DNA of 64,000 bases from Mesorhizobium ciceri biovar biserrulae WSM1271 (GTDB lineage Bacteria; Pseudomonadota; Alphaproteobacteria; Rhizobiales; Rhizobiaceae), in the NCBI RefSeq assembly GCF_000185905.1, contig NC_014923.1, positions 5,045,501 through 5,109,500 of the forward strand, in the 5' to 3' direction. The position numbers were made by a program, and so were the translations under genes. Positions within the stretch are counted from its first letter, which is position 1. Each line of letters begins with the position of its first letter. The notes under the pieces are model-generated. The model was given only the letters and a program-made list of their open reading frames with translations, searched no databases and had not been told where the DNA came from. Shown here piece after piece: positions 41,116-49,907 of the stretch.

Positions 41116-43584
41116 TCAGACAGGCACGTTCCAGATTTCTTTCGCATATTGGCGGATCGTGCGATCGGAGGAGAACCAGCCGACACGCGCAACGTTGCGG
41201 ATTGCCCGGGCGTACCAGTCGGGACTGTTGCGCCAGACCGCATCGACCTCACGCTGGGCGGCGGCATAGGCATCGAAATCGGCGGCAACCATGAACCAGT
41301 CGCTGTTGTAGAGACCGTTGATGAGATCGCGGTAACGCTCCGGATCGTCCGGCGAGAAGACGCCTGACGAAACAGCCGCAACCGCTTGCGCCAGCTCAGG
41401 CGAGCCTTCGATGACGGCGCGCGGATCGTAGCCGTTGTTGCGCCGCTCGGCGACCTCGGCGGTGGTCAGGCCGAAGATGAAGATGTTGTCGTCGCCGACG
41501 CATTCCTTGATCTCGACATTGGCACCGTCGAGCGTGCCGATGGTCAGCGCACCGTTCAGCGCGAACTTCATGTTGCCGGTGCCCGACGCTTCCATGCCGG
41601 CGGTCGAGATCTGTTCGGACAGATCGGCGGCCGGCATCATGATCTCGGCAAGGCTGACATTGTAGTTCGGCACGAACACCACCTTCAGCAGACCGCGCAC
41701 GGCCGGATCGCGGTTGATGACCTTGGCGACATCGTTGGCGAGTTTGATGATCAGCTTGGCATTGTGGTAGCTGGGCGCCGCCTTGCCGCCGAAGAATTTC
41801 ACGCGCGGCATCCAGTCGCGCTCGGGATGCGAGCGGATCTGGTCGTAGAGGGCAATCGCCTCGAGGATATTCAGAAGCTGGCGCTTGTATTCATGGATAC
41901 GCTTGATCTGGATGTCGAAAAGCGCCGAGGGATCGACCTTGATGCCGAGCCGGTCGGCGACGAGGTTGGCCAGCCGCGCCTTGTTGGCTCGCTTGACGGC
42001 GGCGAACTTGTCGCGAAAGGCGGCATCGCCGGCGAAACCGTCGAGATCCTTGATGGCGTCGATGTCATCGAGAAAGCGGTCGCCGATCGCCTCGCGGGCA
42101 AGCGACGTCAGCCCGGGATTACACTGGATCAGCCAGCGCCGCGGCGTGATGCCGTTGGTCTTGTTGTTGATGCGATCGGGATAGAGCTTGTGCAGATCGG
42201 CGAACACCGTCTCCTTCATCAGGTCGGTGTGAAGCGCCGAAACGCCGTTGATCGAGTGCGAACCGACAAAGGCCAGATTGCCCATGCGCACCCGGCGGTC
42301 GCCATTTTCCTGGATCAGCGAGATGCGGCCGATCTGCTCGTCCGAGAACTGGTTGGACGCACGCGCCTCCAGAAGCACTTCAGCGTTGATGGCATAGACG
42401 ATCTGCATGTGGCGCGGCAAAAGCCGCTCGAACAGCGGCACCGGCCAGCTTTCCAGTGCCTCGGGCAGCAGCGTGTGGTTGGTGTAGCCGAAGGTGCGCT
42501 GGGTGATGTCCCAGGCCTGATCGAAGTCCATGCCGTGGACGTCCATCAACAGGCGCATCAACTCCGGCACAGCGATGGCCGGATGGGTGTCGTTCAGGTG
42601 GATCGCAGCCTTGTCGGGCAAGGACTTCAGGTCGCCATATTGGCTGAGATGGCGCTGAACGATGTCCTGCAGCGATGCGGTGGAGAAGAAATATTCCTGC
42701 CGAAGCCGCAGTTCCTGCCCGGCCTTGTGGGAATCGGCGGGATAGAGCACGCGCGACAAGGCATCGGCCTTGTTGCTTTCGGCGAGCGCGCCGATGTGGT
42801 CGCCGGCATTGAACTTGTCGAGCAGGATCGGATCGACCGGCATGCCCGACCAGAGCCGCAGCGTGTTGACGCGGTTGGCCCGCCAGCCGACGACGGGCGT
42901 ATCATAGGCGACGGCCAGCACATGCTCGGTCGGCTTCCAGACATGGCGTTCGAGGCGTCCGTCCTTGGAGGTGATCGATTCCACCGAACCGCCGAAACCG
43001 ACCTCGAACGAGCGCTCACGGCGTTCGAATTCCCACGGGTTGCCGTGATCGAGCCAGGTTTCAGGCAATTCGACCTGCCAGCCGTCGTGAATCTCCTGGC
43101 GGAACATGCCGTTGGCATAGCGGATGCCGTAGCCATGCGCGGGAATGTCGACGGTCGCCATGCTTTCCATGAAGCAGGCCGCAAGCCGCCCGAGGCCGCC
43201 ATTGCCAAGTGCGGCATCCGGCTCGAGTGCGGCGATGAGATCGAGATCGACGCCCAGGGACGACAGGGCCTCGCGCATGTTGTCCATCAGGCCGAGATTG
43301 GAGAAGGCGTCGCGCATCAGGCGGCCGATGAGGAACTCCAGAGACAGATAATAGACGCGTTTTTCCTTCTGATCGTACGCCTCCTTCGTCGCCTGCATCC
43401 AGCGATCGACGATCCGGTCGCGCACGACCTTGATCGAGGCGGTCAGCCAGTCGTACTGGGTCGCAACGGCGGTATCCTTGCCGACCCGGTATTTGAGGGC
43501 CACCAAGACTTCACGTGCGAGTGTCTTGGGATCAGGATTTTCGAGCAGTGGAGGAAGGGGTTCGGATGTCATCGCGCTCGTCAT
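41116..43584 (-). CDS. glgP: glycogen phosphorylase
   Basis: An 822-residue GT35 enzyme that releases glucose-1-phosphate from chain ends. The PLP lysine is in EASGTGNMKFALNGALTIGT, the standard signature. LIQENGDRRVRMGNLAFVGSHSINGVS and RIHEYKRQLLN are further conserved blocks. It is the first gene of glgP-glgB-glgC-glgA-pgm-glgX-agl, so one transcript could encode both breakdown and synthesis. The 232-base region upstream (43585-43816) should hold the promoter. An AT-rich patch (CTATATATTCAATCGATTTAAA) is visible there but no sure motif. Confidence 0.96.
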   Translation of the reverse strand: MTSAMTSEPLPPLLENPDPKTLAREVLVALKYRVGKDTAVATQYDWLTASIKVVRDRIVDRWMQATKEAYDQKEKRVYYLSLEFLIGRLMRDAFSNLGLMDNMREALSSLGVDLDLIAALEPDAALGNGGLGRLAACFMESMATVDIPAHGYGIRYANGMFRQEIHDGWQVELPETWLDHGNPWEFERRERSFEVGFGGSVESITSKDGRLERHVWKPTEHVLAVAYDTPVVGWRANRVNTLRLWSGMPVDPILLDKFNAGDHIGALAESNKADALSRVLYPADSHKAGQELRLRQEYFFSTASLQDIVQRHLSQYGDLKSLPDKAAIHLNDTHPAIAVPELMRLLMDVHGMDFDQAWDITQRTFGYTNHTLLPEALESWPVPLFERLLPRHMQIVYAINAEVLLEARASNQFSDEQIGRISLIQENGDRRVRMGNLAFVGSHSINGVSALHTDLMKETVFADLHKLYPDRINNKTNGITPRRWLIQCNPGLTSLAREAIGDRFLDDIDAIKDLDGFAGDAAFRDKFAAVKRANKARLANLVADRLGIKVDPSALFDIQIKRIHEYKRQLLNILEAIALYDQIRSHPERDWMPRVKFFGGKAAPSYHNAKLIIKLANDVAKVINRDPAVRGLLKVVFVPNYNVSLAEIMMPAADLSEQISTAGMEASGTGNMKFALNGALTIGTLDGANVEIKECVGDDNIFIFGLTTAEVAERRNNGYDPRAVIEGSPELAQAVAAVSSGVFSPDDPERYRDLINGLYNSDWFMVAADFDAYAAAQREVDAVWRNSPDWYARAIRNVARVGWFSSDRTIRQYAKEIWNVPV

Positions 43585-43816
43585 GATGCCTCTCGTGCGG
43601 TTGCCATGATCATACCGGCTTTCATCGCTCCTCCCAGCCCATGCTAGCTGATACCGCTATATATTCAATCGATTTAAACATGCCCGAACCGGCATGCCCC
43701 CTGCGGCAATTTGGCAATTCGCAAGTGTGACGCGCCAAGACGGTCGCGCGACGCGCTTCAAATTCCTGTTCCGTGCCTGCCGTGCCGCCAACCCTCCAGC
43801 ACTTGGGCGACATGTA

Positions 43817-44605
43817 TCAGGCCGCCAGCGCTGCCTCGGGCGGAACCTTTGCTCCGGTCATGAAGGCCACGGCATCGGACATCGTATATTGCTTGGGATC
43901 GATGACGCAGAGGCGACGGCCGAGCCGGTGGATGTGAATGCGGTCGGCCACTTCGAACACATGCGGCATGTTGTGCGAGATCAGCACGATCGGCAGGCCG
44001 CGCTTCTTGACGTCGAGGATCAACTCGAGCACGCGGCGGCTTTCCTTGACGCCAAGGGCGGCCGTCGGCTCGTCCATGATCACCACACGACTGCCGAAGG
44101 CGGCCGCGCGCGCCACCGCAACGCCCTGCCTCTGGCCCCCCGAGAGCGTTTCCACAGCCTGGCTGATGTTCTGGATGGTCATCAGGCCAAGCTCGGTAAG
44201 CTTGTCGCGGGCGCGCTTTTCCATCGCCGGACGGTCGAGCATACGCAGCCAATCGCCCAGAAAACCCGGTTTGCGGATCTCGCGGCCAAGGAACATGTTA
44301 TCGGCGATCGAGAGCGCCGGCGACAGTGCCAGATTCTGGTAGACGGTCTCGATGCCGGCTTCGCGTGCCTCCATCGGCGATTTAAAGGCGACGGGTTTGC
44401 CTTCAAGCCGGATCTCGCCTTCGTCGGGCACGGCCGCGCCGGAAATCGCCTTGATGAGCGACGACTTGCCGGCGCCGTTGTCGCCGATGACGGCGAGGAT
44501 TTCGCCGGGATAAAGGTCGAAGTCGGCATTGTCGAGGGCGGTGACACGGCCATAGCGCTTGATCAGGCCACGCGCGGTGAGGATGGGCTCCTGGGTCATG
44601 GTCAT
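43817..44605 (-). CDS. frcA: sugar ABC transporter ATP-binding protein (FrcA-like)
   Basis: A 262-residue ABC ATPase from ATG 44605, which overlaps the permease stop (ATGA) and has AAAGGTG upstream. Walker A is GDNGAGKSSL, the signature SGGQRQGV and Walker B VVIMDEPTAAL. It has a single ATPase domain, unlike the two-domain RbsA/XylG proteins, which is the pattern of rhizobial fructose/mannose/ribose transporters (Frc). Specificity is inferred from the neighbouring ROK regulator, sugar kinase and mutarotase. Last gene of frcBCA. Confidence 0.9.
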   Translation of the reverse strand: MTMTQEPILTARGLIKRYGRVTALDNADFDLYPGEILAVIGDNGAGKSSLIKAISGAAVPDEGEIRLEGKPVAFKSPMEAREAGIETVYQNLALSPALSIADNMFLGREIRKPGFLGDWLRMLDRPAMEKRARDKLTELGLMTIQNISQAVETLSGGQRQGVAVARAAAFGSRVVIMDEPTAALGVKESRRVLELILDVKKRGLPIVLISHNMPHVFEVADRIHIHRLGRRLCVIDPKQYTMSDAVAFMTGAKVPPEAALAA

Positions 44606-45663
44606 GCCGACACCTTTCTGATCCATTGGTCGACTGCCACGGCGCCGATGATCAGCACACCGGTGAGCAGCACCTTCCATTGCGGATCGGCGCCCAGCAT
44701 GTTGAGGCCCATGGAAACGACGCCGACGATCATCGCGCCGAACAGCGTGCCCAGGATGGAGCCGCGTCCGCCGAAGAGGGAAATACCGCCGATCACCGTC
44801 GCGGTGATGGCCTGCAGATTGTAGTCGGTGACGGCAGCCGACGGCGAGATCGAGCCGTTGCGGCCAATGGAGACCCAGGCCGCGAAAGCGGCGATCAGGC
44901 CGGCCAAGGTGTAGACCGTCATCAACACCTTCTTGGTCTGGATGCCCGACAGCTTCGCCGCCTCCTGGTCATCGCCAACGGCGTAGACATGGCGGCCCCA
45001 CGCCGTGTGATTGAGCACGTACCAGAGGATCATCACGAGCAGGACCGTGGCAATGACGCCGAGCGTCAGCACCGCAGTGCCGACCTTGAAGCTGATGGCA
45101 AAGAGATGCAGCAGCGGCGCCTGGGTATCGACGTCGGTGTCGCGGATCGTCTCGTTGGCCGAATAGATGAAGTTCGTGGCCATGACGATGTTCCAGGTGC
45201 CAAGCGTCACGATGAAGGGTGGTAGCTTCATGTAGGCGACAAGCACCCCGTTGAGCAGCCCGCAGGCGGCGCCGGCGGCAAGCCCGATCGCCACTGCGAG
45301 CGCGCTCGGCATGCCGTAGGAGACCGCGCAATTGCCCATGATCACCGCTGAAATCACCATGATCACACCAATCGACAGGTCGATGCCTGCGGTCAGGATG
45401 ACCAATGTCTGCGCAGCCCCCAGAATGCCGATGATGGCGATCTGCTGCAGGATAAGCGTCAGCGTGTAGGACGAAAAGAAACGCCCACCGATGGTGATGC
45501 CGAAGACGATGATCGCCAGAACCAGGACGATCAGCGGCACCGCGGCCGGCGTCGAATGCAAGAAATGCTGGATACGCTTGACGGCCGATTTGTGCTCGTC
45601 AAAAGCAGCAACGCTGGTGTCGCTGCTCGAGAGAACCTTCTCGAATTCCTGAGCTTGAGCCAT
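44602..45663 (-). CDS. frcC: sugar ABC transporter permease (FrcC-like)
   Basis: A 353-residue permease of the BPD_transp_2 (RbsC) family with about 9-10 membrane spans. LVILTAGIDLSIGVIMVISAV and GWGRHVYAVG-like coupling segments (TAWGRHVYAVGDDQEAAKLSGI) are typical. A cytoplasmic N-terminus of about 40 residues precedes the first span. It forms a homodimeric channel with FrcA. The start is separated from frcB by 159 bases with two hairpins, so frcB is likely expressed above frcCA. Confidence 0.92.
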   Translation of the reverse strand: MAQAQEFEKVLSSSDTSVAAFDEHKSAVKRIQHFLHSTPAAVPLIVLVLAIIVFGITIGGRFFSSYTLTLILQQIAIIGILGAAQTLVILTAGIDLSIGVIMVISAVIMGNCAVSYGMPSALAVAIGLAAGAACGLLNGVLVAYMKLPPFIVTLGTWNIVMATNFIYSANETIRDTDVDTQAPLLHLFAISFKVGTAVLTLGVIATVLLVMILWYVLNHTAWGRHVYAVGDDQEAAKLSGIQTKKVLMTVYTLAGLIAAFAAWVSIGRNGSISPSAAVTDYNLQAITATVIGGISLFGGRGSILGTLFGAMIVGVVSMGLNMLGADPQWKVLLTGVLIIGAVAVDQWIRKVSA

Positions 45664-45770
45664 GTTTTCTCCCCGTAGGCTTCAGCCAAACGCCGACGCC
45701 AGTCCACGCCTTTCCGGTCTGCTGCCGGGATTGTTCGCGGTCACGCGAGCCATCGTCCACCCGAAGCAGC

Positions 45771-45824
45771 CGGGGATCAAGCCCCGACCGCTCAGGTTCC
45801 TTGGATGCCGGTCAGAACGGCATC
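45771..45824 (-). terminator. intercistronic hairpins between frcB and frcC
   Basis: A 7-base-pair stem (GATGCCG / CGGCATC, 45804-45824) abuts the frcB stop. A second stem (CGGGG / CCCCG, 45771-45786) follows in the direction of transcription. They probably act as attenuators or mRNA stabilisers. Confidence 0.55.
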
Positions 45825-46857
45825 AGCCCCAGCACTTGGCGAGGCCTTCCTTGGTGTCGATGGACTTGACGCCGGTGGCCGGCTTGTCGGTCACCAGGTT
45901 GACGCCGGTGTCGAAGAAGTTCTTGCCTTCGGTCGGCTTCGGCTTGGTTCCGTCCTTGGCAAAAGCGGCGATCGCCTCGATGCCGAGTGCAGCCATCTGC
46001 AGCGGGTATTGCTGCGAAGTGGCGCCGATGACACCTTCGGCCACCGACTTCACGCCGGGGCAGCCGCCGTCGACGGAAACGATCAGCACCTGGCTTTCGA
46101 GGCCGACAGCCTTGAGCGCCTGGTAGGCGCCGACAGCGGCGGGCTCGTTGATGGTGTGGATGACGTTGATGGTGTTGTCCTTCTGCAGGAGGTTCTCCAT
46201 CGCCTTGCGGCCGCCCTCTTCGTTGCCGTTGGTGACGTCATGGCCGACGATGCGCGGATCGGTCTCGTCGCCGATCTTGTTGGGATCTTTTACATCGATG
46301 CCGTAGCCCATCATGAAGCCTTGGTCGCGCAGCACGTCGACAGTCGGCTGCGAAGGCGTCAGGTCAAGGAAGCCGATCTTGGCGTCCTTGGCCTTGTCGC
46401 CGAGCGTGGCGGCGGCCCAGGCCCCGATCAGCTTGCCTGCTTCGAGATTGTCCGTCGCGAAGGTCGCATCGGCGGCGTCGATCGGATCGAGCGGCGTGTC
46501 GAGCGCGATCACCAGCAGGCCGGCATCACGCGCTTTCTTCACGGTCGGCACGATGCCCTTGGTGTCGGATGCGGTGATCAGGATACCCTTGGCGCCATCG
46601 GCGATGCAGCTTTCGATCGCCGCGACCTGGCTCTCGCTGTCGCCGTCGATCTTGCCGGCATAGGTCTTGAGGTCGACGCCGAGTTCCTTGGCCTTCGCGG
46701 TCGCGCCTTCCTTCATCTTGACGAAGAAGGGATTGGTGTCGGTCTTGGTGATCAGGCAGGCGCCGACACCGGCCGCGGATGCGGACGAGGCAAACGCCAT
46801 CAGCCCCAGAGCCGCGGCGGCAAACACGGTCGATTTCAACAATTTTGTATTGGTCAC
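45823..46857 (-). CDS. frcB: periplasmic sugar-binding protein (FrcB-like)
   Basis: A 344-residue binding protein from GTG 46857, preceded by GGGAGGAAAATC; the longer frame to 46917 lacks a signal. The signal peptide TNTKLLKSTVFAAAALGLMA is cleaved near SASAAG. The mature chain is a type I periplasmic-binding fold (LITKTDTNPFFVKMKEGA, ITASDTKGIVPTV, IALDTPLDPIDAADATFATDN, HTINEPAAVGAY, VSVDGGCPGVK), as in fructose/ribose-binding proteins. It diverges from frcR across a 210-base gap with a large inverted repeat. Confidence 0.93.
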   Translation of the reverse strand: MTNTKLLKSTVFAAAALGLMAFASSASAAGVGACLITKTDTNPFFVKMKEGATAKAKELGVDLKTYAGKIDGDSESQVAAIESCIADGAKGILITASDTKGIVPTVKKARDAGLLVIALDTPLDPIDAADATFATDNLEAGKLIGAWAAATLGDKAKDAKIGFLDLTPSQPTVDVLRDQGFMMGYGIDVKDPNKIGDETDPRIVGHDVTNGNEEGGRKAMENLLQKDNTINVIHTINEPAAVGAYQALKAVGLESQVLIVSVDGGCPGVKSVAEGVIGATSQQYPLQMAALGIEAIAAFAKDGTKPKPTEGKNFFDTGVNLVTDKPATGVKSIDTKEGLAKCWG

Positions 46858-46969
46858 GATTTTCCTCCCAGTGGAACCATTCCGATGCCGGCCAACCGGC
46901 ACCTGCAGCGCATCCAACGAAATTCTCCCAGCGTGGACGCTGCCTTAACAGACACCAGGCCGAAGCCCG

Positions 46970-47005
46970 TGTCAATAATTAAATCACTCTTATTTATTAT
47001 TGACA
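46970..47005. promoter_or_regulatory. operator / divergent promoter between frcB and frcR
   Basis: GTCAATAAT (46971-46979) and ATTATTGAC (46996-47004) form a 9-base inverted repeat with a 16-base AT-rich spacer, extendable to about 13 bases with one bulge. Each arm contains a TTGACA-like -35 hexamer pointing outward (46975-46970 toward frcB, 47000-47005 toward frcR). A ROK repressor bound here could shut both promoters. Confidence 0.65.
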
Positions 47006-47067
47006 GCATTGCTTCGTTCACCCATTCTGGCCCAAAAGCATTGAGGGGAAACGACGGGAGGAACAGG

Positions 47068-48294
47068 GTGGAAACGGCCATTGCGAGGCACGGTTCGCCC
47101 GAGGTGAATGACAGTCTCATTCACCGCGGCACCAACCAGAGCGGCATGCGCGACCACAATGAGCGGTTGGTGCTGTCGCTGGTGCGTCAACACGGCAGCC
47201 TGGCAAAATCCGACATCGCCCGCATGACCGGACTTTCGGCGCAGACGGTTTCCGTCATCATGCGCGAGCTGGAGGAAGAAAGCCTCCTGCTGCGTCAGGC
47301 GCCGTTGCGCGGCAAGATCGGCCAGCCTTCCATCCCGATGGCGCTCAATCCCGAAGGCGCTTTCTTCATCGGCCTGAAGATCGGCCGCCGCAGCGCTGAA
47401 CTGGTGTTGATCGACTTCCTTGGCAATGTCCGTTCGATGCTACAGCATTCCTATCGCTACCCGGCGCCGCGCGAGACGGTGGACTTCGTCAGCAACGGCA
47501 TGCGGCAGATGCGCGGCGAGCTGACGCCCGCGCAAGACAAGCGCATCGCCGGGCTGGGCATCGCCATGCCGTTCGAATTGTGGAACTGGGCCGATACCGC
47601 CGGCGCCCCGCGCGACGTGATGGACGAATGGCGTCACCGCGACATCAGGGCCGACATCCAGGCGCAATGCGATTTTCCGGTCTATTTGCAGAACGACGCC
47701 ACGTCGGCCTGCGGCGCCGAACTCGTCTTCGGGCAGGCGGGCGCTGCGCGTGACTTCGTCTATTTCTATATCGGCGCCTTTGCCGGTGGCGGCATTGTGC
47801 TGAACGGCCGGCTTTTCGGCGGCCCGACCGGCAATGCCGGAGCGCTCGGCTCCATGCCCGTGCCCGGGCCGGACGGCAAGCCGACCCAACTGATCGATGT
47901 CGCTTCCATCGCCATGCTCGAAAAGGCGCTCAATGCGCGCGGCATCGAGGCCTCGCATCTGTGGACCTCGCCGGACGACTGGGGCGAGATCGGACCCGAA
48001 CTCGACGGCTGGATCGCCAGCGCCTCAAGGGCGCTCGCTTACGCCATCGTCGCCGCATCCTCGATCATCGATTTCGAAGCGGCGGTGATCGACGGCTGGA
48101 TGCCGAAGGCGGTGCGCCGCCAGCTGGTCGACGCCATCATTGCGGCAATCGCCACGATCGACGGCGAAGGCTTGAAGCTGCCCGCCATTCGCGAGGGAAC
48201 CGTCGGTATCCATGCCCGGGCGCTCGGCGGCGCCAGCCTGCCACTTTCCGAACGCTTCCTGATCGGCTCGACGACGATTTCCAGGAGCGCCTGA
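47068..48294 (+). CDS. frcR: ROK-family transcriptional repressor (FrcR-like)
   Basis: A 408-residue regulator from GTG 47068, with GGGAGG just upstream; the frame is open far upstream, but this start gives the family layout. The winged helix-turn-helix lies at about 30-80 (SDIARMTGLSAQTVSVIMREL). The ROK sugar-kinase-like domain follows, with GIAMPFELWNW, LQNDATSACGAELVFG and IGAFAGGGIVLNG. It is divergent from frcBCA and upstream of a mutarotase and a kinase (overlapping TGATG). By analogy it represses the fructose genes and is released by the sugar. The likely operator is at 46971-47004. Confidence 0.9.
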   Translation: METAIARHGSPEVNDSLIHRGTNQSGMRDHNERLVLSLVRQHGSLAKSDIARMTGLSAQTVSVIMRELEEESLLLRQAPLRGKIGQPSIPMALNPEGAFFIGLKIGRRSAELVLIDFLGNVRSMLQHSYRYPAPRETVDFVSNGMRQMRGELTPAQDKRIAGLGIAMPFELWNWADTAGAPRDVMDEWRHRDIRADIQAQCDFPVYLQNDATSACGAELVFGQAGAARDFVYFYIGAFAGGGIVLNGRLFGGPTGNAGALGSMPVPGPDGKPTQLIDVASIAMLEKALNARGIEASHLWTSPDDWGEIGPELDGWIASASRALAYAIVAASSIIDFEAAVIDGWMPKAVRRQLVDAIIAAIATIDGEGLKLPAIREGTVGIHARALGGASLPLSERFLIGSTTISRSA

Positions 48295-48740
48295 TGCTGA
48301 TCGGAATCCCGGCGCTGCTCGGTCCGGAGCTTCTGGCGATCCTGCGCGGCATGGGCCATGGCGACGAAATCGCCCTTGTCGACGGAAACTATCCGGCGGA
48401 ACAGCAGGCAACCCGACTGGTACGCGCCGATGGCCACCCTCTTATCCCGGTACTCGATGCGATATTGAGTGTCCTGCCTGTCGATGACGCCGTGCCGGAG
48501 GCGCTGTTTCGCGCCTCGGTCCGAGGCGATCCCTCGCTTGCCGATCCTGTCCATCATGAGATCGAAGCGATCTGCGCCAAACGGGCGCCAGGCCGCAAGG
48601 TGGTTGCGCTGGCCGGCGCCGACTTCTATGCACGGGTCAAATCGGCGCATGCCATCGTCGCGACAAGCGAGCCGCGGCTCTACGCCAACATCATCATACG
48701 CAAGGGCGTGATCTATCCGCCGGAGACCAAGAAGCCATGA
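48294..48740 (+). CDS. RbsD/FucU-family sugar mutarotase
   Basis: A 148-residue protein. MLIGIPALLGPELLAILRGMGHGDEIALVDGNYPAE is the family N-terminus, with the conserved His in GMGHGD and Asp in VDGNYP, and YANIIIRKG near the C-terminus. Family members (FucU, RbsD) interconvert anomers or ring forms of monosaccharides. The closest pattern is FucU-like. Its ATG overlaps the frcR stop and its TGA overlaps the kinase start. It probably equilibrates ring forms of the imported hexose before phosphorylation, but the substrate is inferred. Confidence 0.88.
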   Translation: MLIGIPALLGPELLAILRGMGHGDEIALVDGNYPAEQQATRLVRADGHPLIPVLDAILSVLPVDDAVPEALFRASVRGDPSLADPVHHEIEAICAKRAPGRKVVALAGADFYARVKSAHAIVATSEPRLYANIIIRKGVIYPPETKKP

Positions 48741-49660
48741 TCCTCTGCTGCGGCGAAGCCCTGATCGACATGCTGCCGCGCACGACGACAGCGGGCGAGC
48801 CGGCCTTTGCGCCTTATGTCGGCGGCGCCGTATTCAACACGGCAATCGCACTTGGCCGGCTCGGCGCGCCGGCCGGCTTCTTTTCCGGCCTGTCGTCGGA
48901 TCTGTTCGGCGGCCAATTCCGGGATGCGCTTGGGGCGAGCAAGGTCAGTTCCACCTATGCACACACCTCGCCACGGCCAACCACGCTGGCCTTCGTCAAG
49001 CTCACCAACGGCCAGGCGACGTACACTTTCTATGACGAGAACACCGCCGGACGCATGCTGACGATCGACGATTTGCCGCAGCTCGGCAACGAGATCGAAG
49101 CCATGCTGTTCGGCGCCATCAGCCTGATTTCCGAGCCGGCCGGCAGTGCCTATGAAGAGTTCATGCGGCGCGAGCATGAAAGCCGCGTCATGATGCTCGA
49201 CCCCAACATCCGGCCGAACTTCATCCCGGACAAGCCCAAGCACCTCAAGCGCATTCGCACCATGATGGCGATGGCCGACATCGTGAAACTGTCGGACGAA
49301 GACCTGAACTGGTTCGGCGAAGCCGGCTCGCATGAGGATGTCATCCGCAACTGGCTGGACCGCGGCCCGAAGCTGATCGTCGTCACCCATGGCGGCGAAG
49401 GCGCGATCGGCTACAGCAAGGAGCACGCCGTCACGGTGATGCCCGAAAGGGTCGAGGTGGCGGACACGGTCGGCGCCGGCGACACGTTCAACGCCGGCAT
49501 CCTCGCCTCGCTGCACGAGCAAGGCCTGCTGACGAAGGCGGCGATTTCCGGACTGTCGGAAGACGCCATCCATAAGGCGCTGGCGCTCGGCGCGAAGGCG
49601 GCGGCAGTGACCGTGTCGCGGGCCGGCGCCAATCCACCCTGGCGACATGAAATCGCCTGA
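48737..49660 (+). CDS. PfkB-family sugar kinase, likely fructokinase
   Basis: A 307-residue ribokinase-fold kinase from ATG 48737, overlapping the mutarotase stop (ATGA). MILCCGEALIDMLPR and GGAVFNTAIALGRLGAP are PfkB signature 1. DTVGAGDTFNAGILASL is signature 2, with the catalytic Asp. Sequence style and neighbours (FrcBCA, ROK repressor) point to fructokinase (FrcK-like), producing fructose-6-phosphate. It ends the frcR operon; a 7-base-pair hairpin follows 5 bases after the stop. Confidence 0.9.
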   Translation: MILCCGEALIDMLPRTTTAGEPAFAPYVGGAVFNTAIALGRLGAPAGFFSGLSSDLFGGQFRDALGASKVSSTYAHTSPRPTTLAFVKLTNGQATYTFYDENTAGRMLTIDDLPQLGNEIEAMLFGAISLISEPAGSAYEEFMRREHESRVMMLDPNIRPNFIPDKPKHLKRIRTMMAMADIVKLSDEDLNWFGEAGSHEDVIRNWLDRGPKLIVVTHGGEGAIGYSKEHAVTVMPERVEVADTVGAGDTFNAGILASLHEQGLLTKAAISGLSEDAIHKALALGAKAAAVTVSRAGANPPWRHEIA

Positions 49661-49665
49661 GCAAC

Positions 49666-49683
49666 GCTCAACATAAGTTGAGC
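49666..49683 (+). terminator. hairpin after the sugar kinase
   Basis: GCTCAAC-ATAA-GTTGAGC, a perfect 7-base-pair stem 5 bases after the kinase stop. No strong T-run follows, so it is only a possible terminator. The rest of the 247-base gap to the next gene shows nothing recognisable. Confidence 0.5.
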
Positions 49684-49907
49684 CCAATCGATCACTTTAT
49701 GTTTCGCAGGGGCTCTTTCCAAGGCTATAAGGGCGGGATGGCGCCCGACGAAGCCCGGATTTCCGGCATCTGACTGACATTCGCCGGGAAAACTGGTAAC
49801 GGACTGCGACACTTCCGCAATTTAGGGCTCCGCCTGCCCGGCTTTCTCGGCAAGCGCAACTCTGGTACCAGCGGCCGATTATCTGGCTAACCCATTTTGA
49901 GGCCGAC

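Noticed and set aside
36150..43647. Very long plus-strand open frames opposite the glycogen genes (for example 36150-38819 and 41386-43647)
   Set aside because: They lie antisense to firmly identified glgA, glgC and glgP, have no family resemblance, and are expected from high-GC codon use on the other strand.
43585..43816. GGAAC sequence near 43768-43772 (minus) as a stress promoter for glgP
   Set aside because: No GTT occurs at 16-17 bases spacing, and it lies pointing away from a sensible glgP leader.
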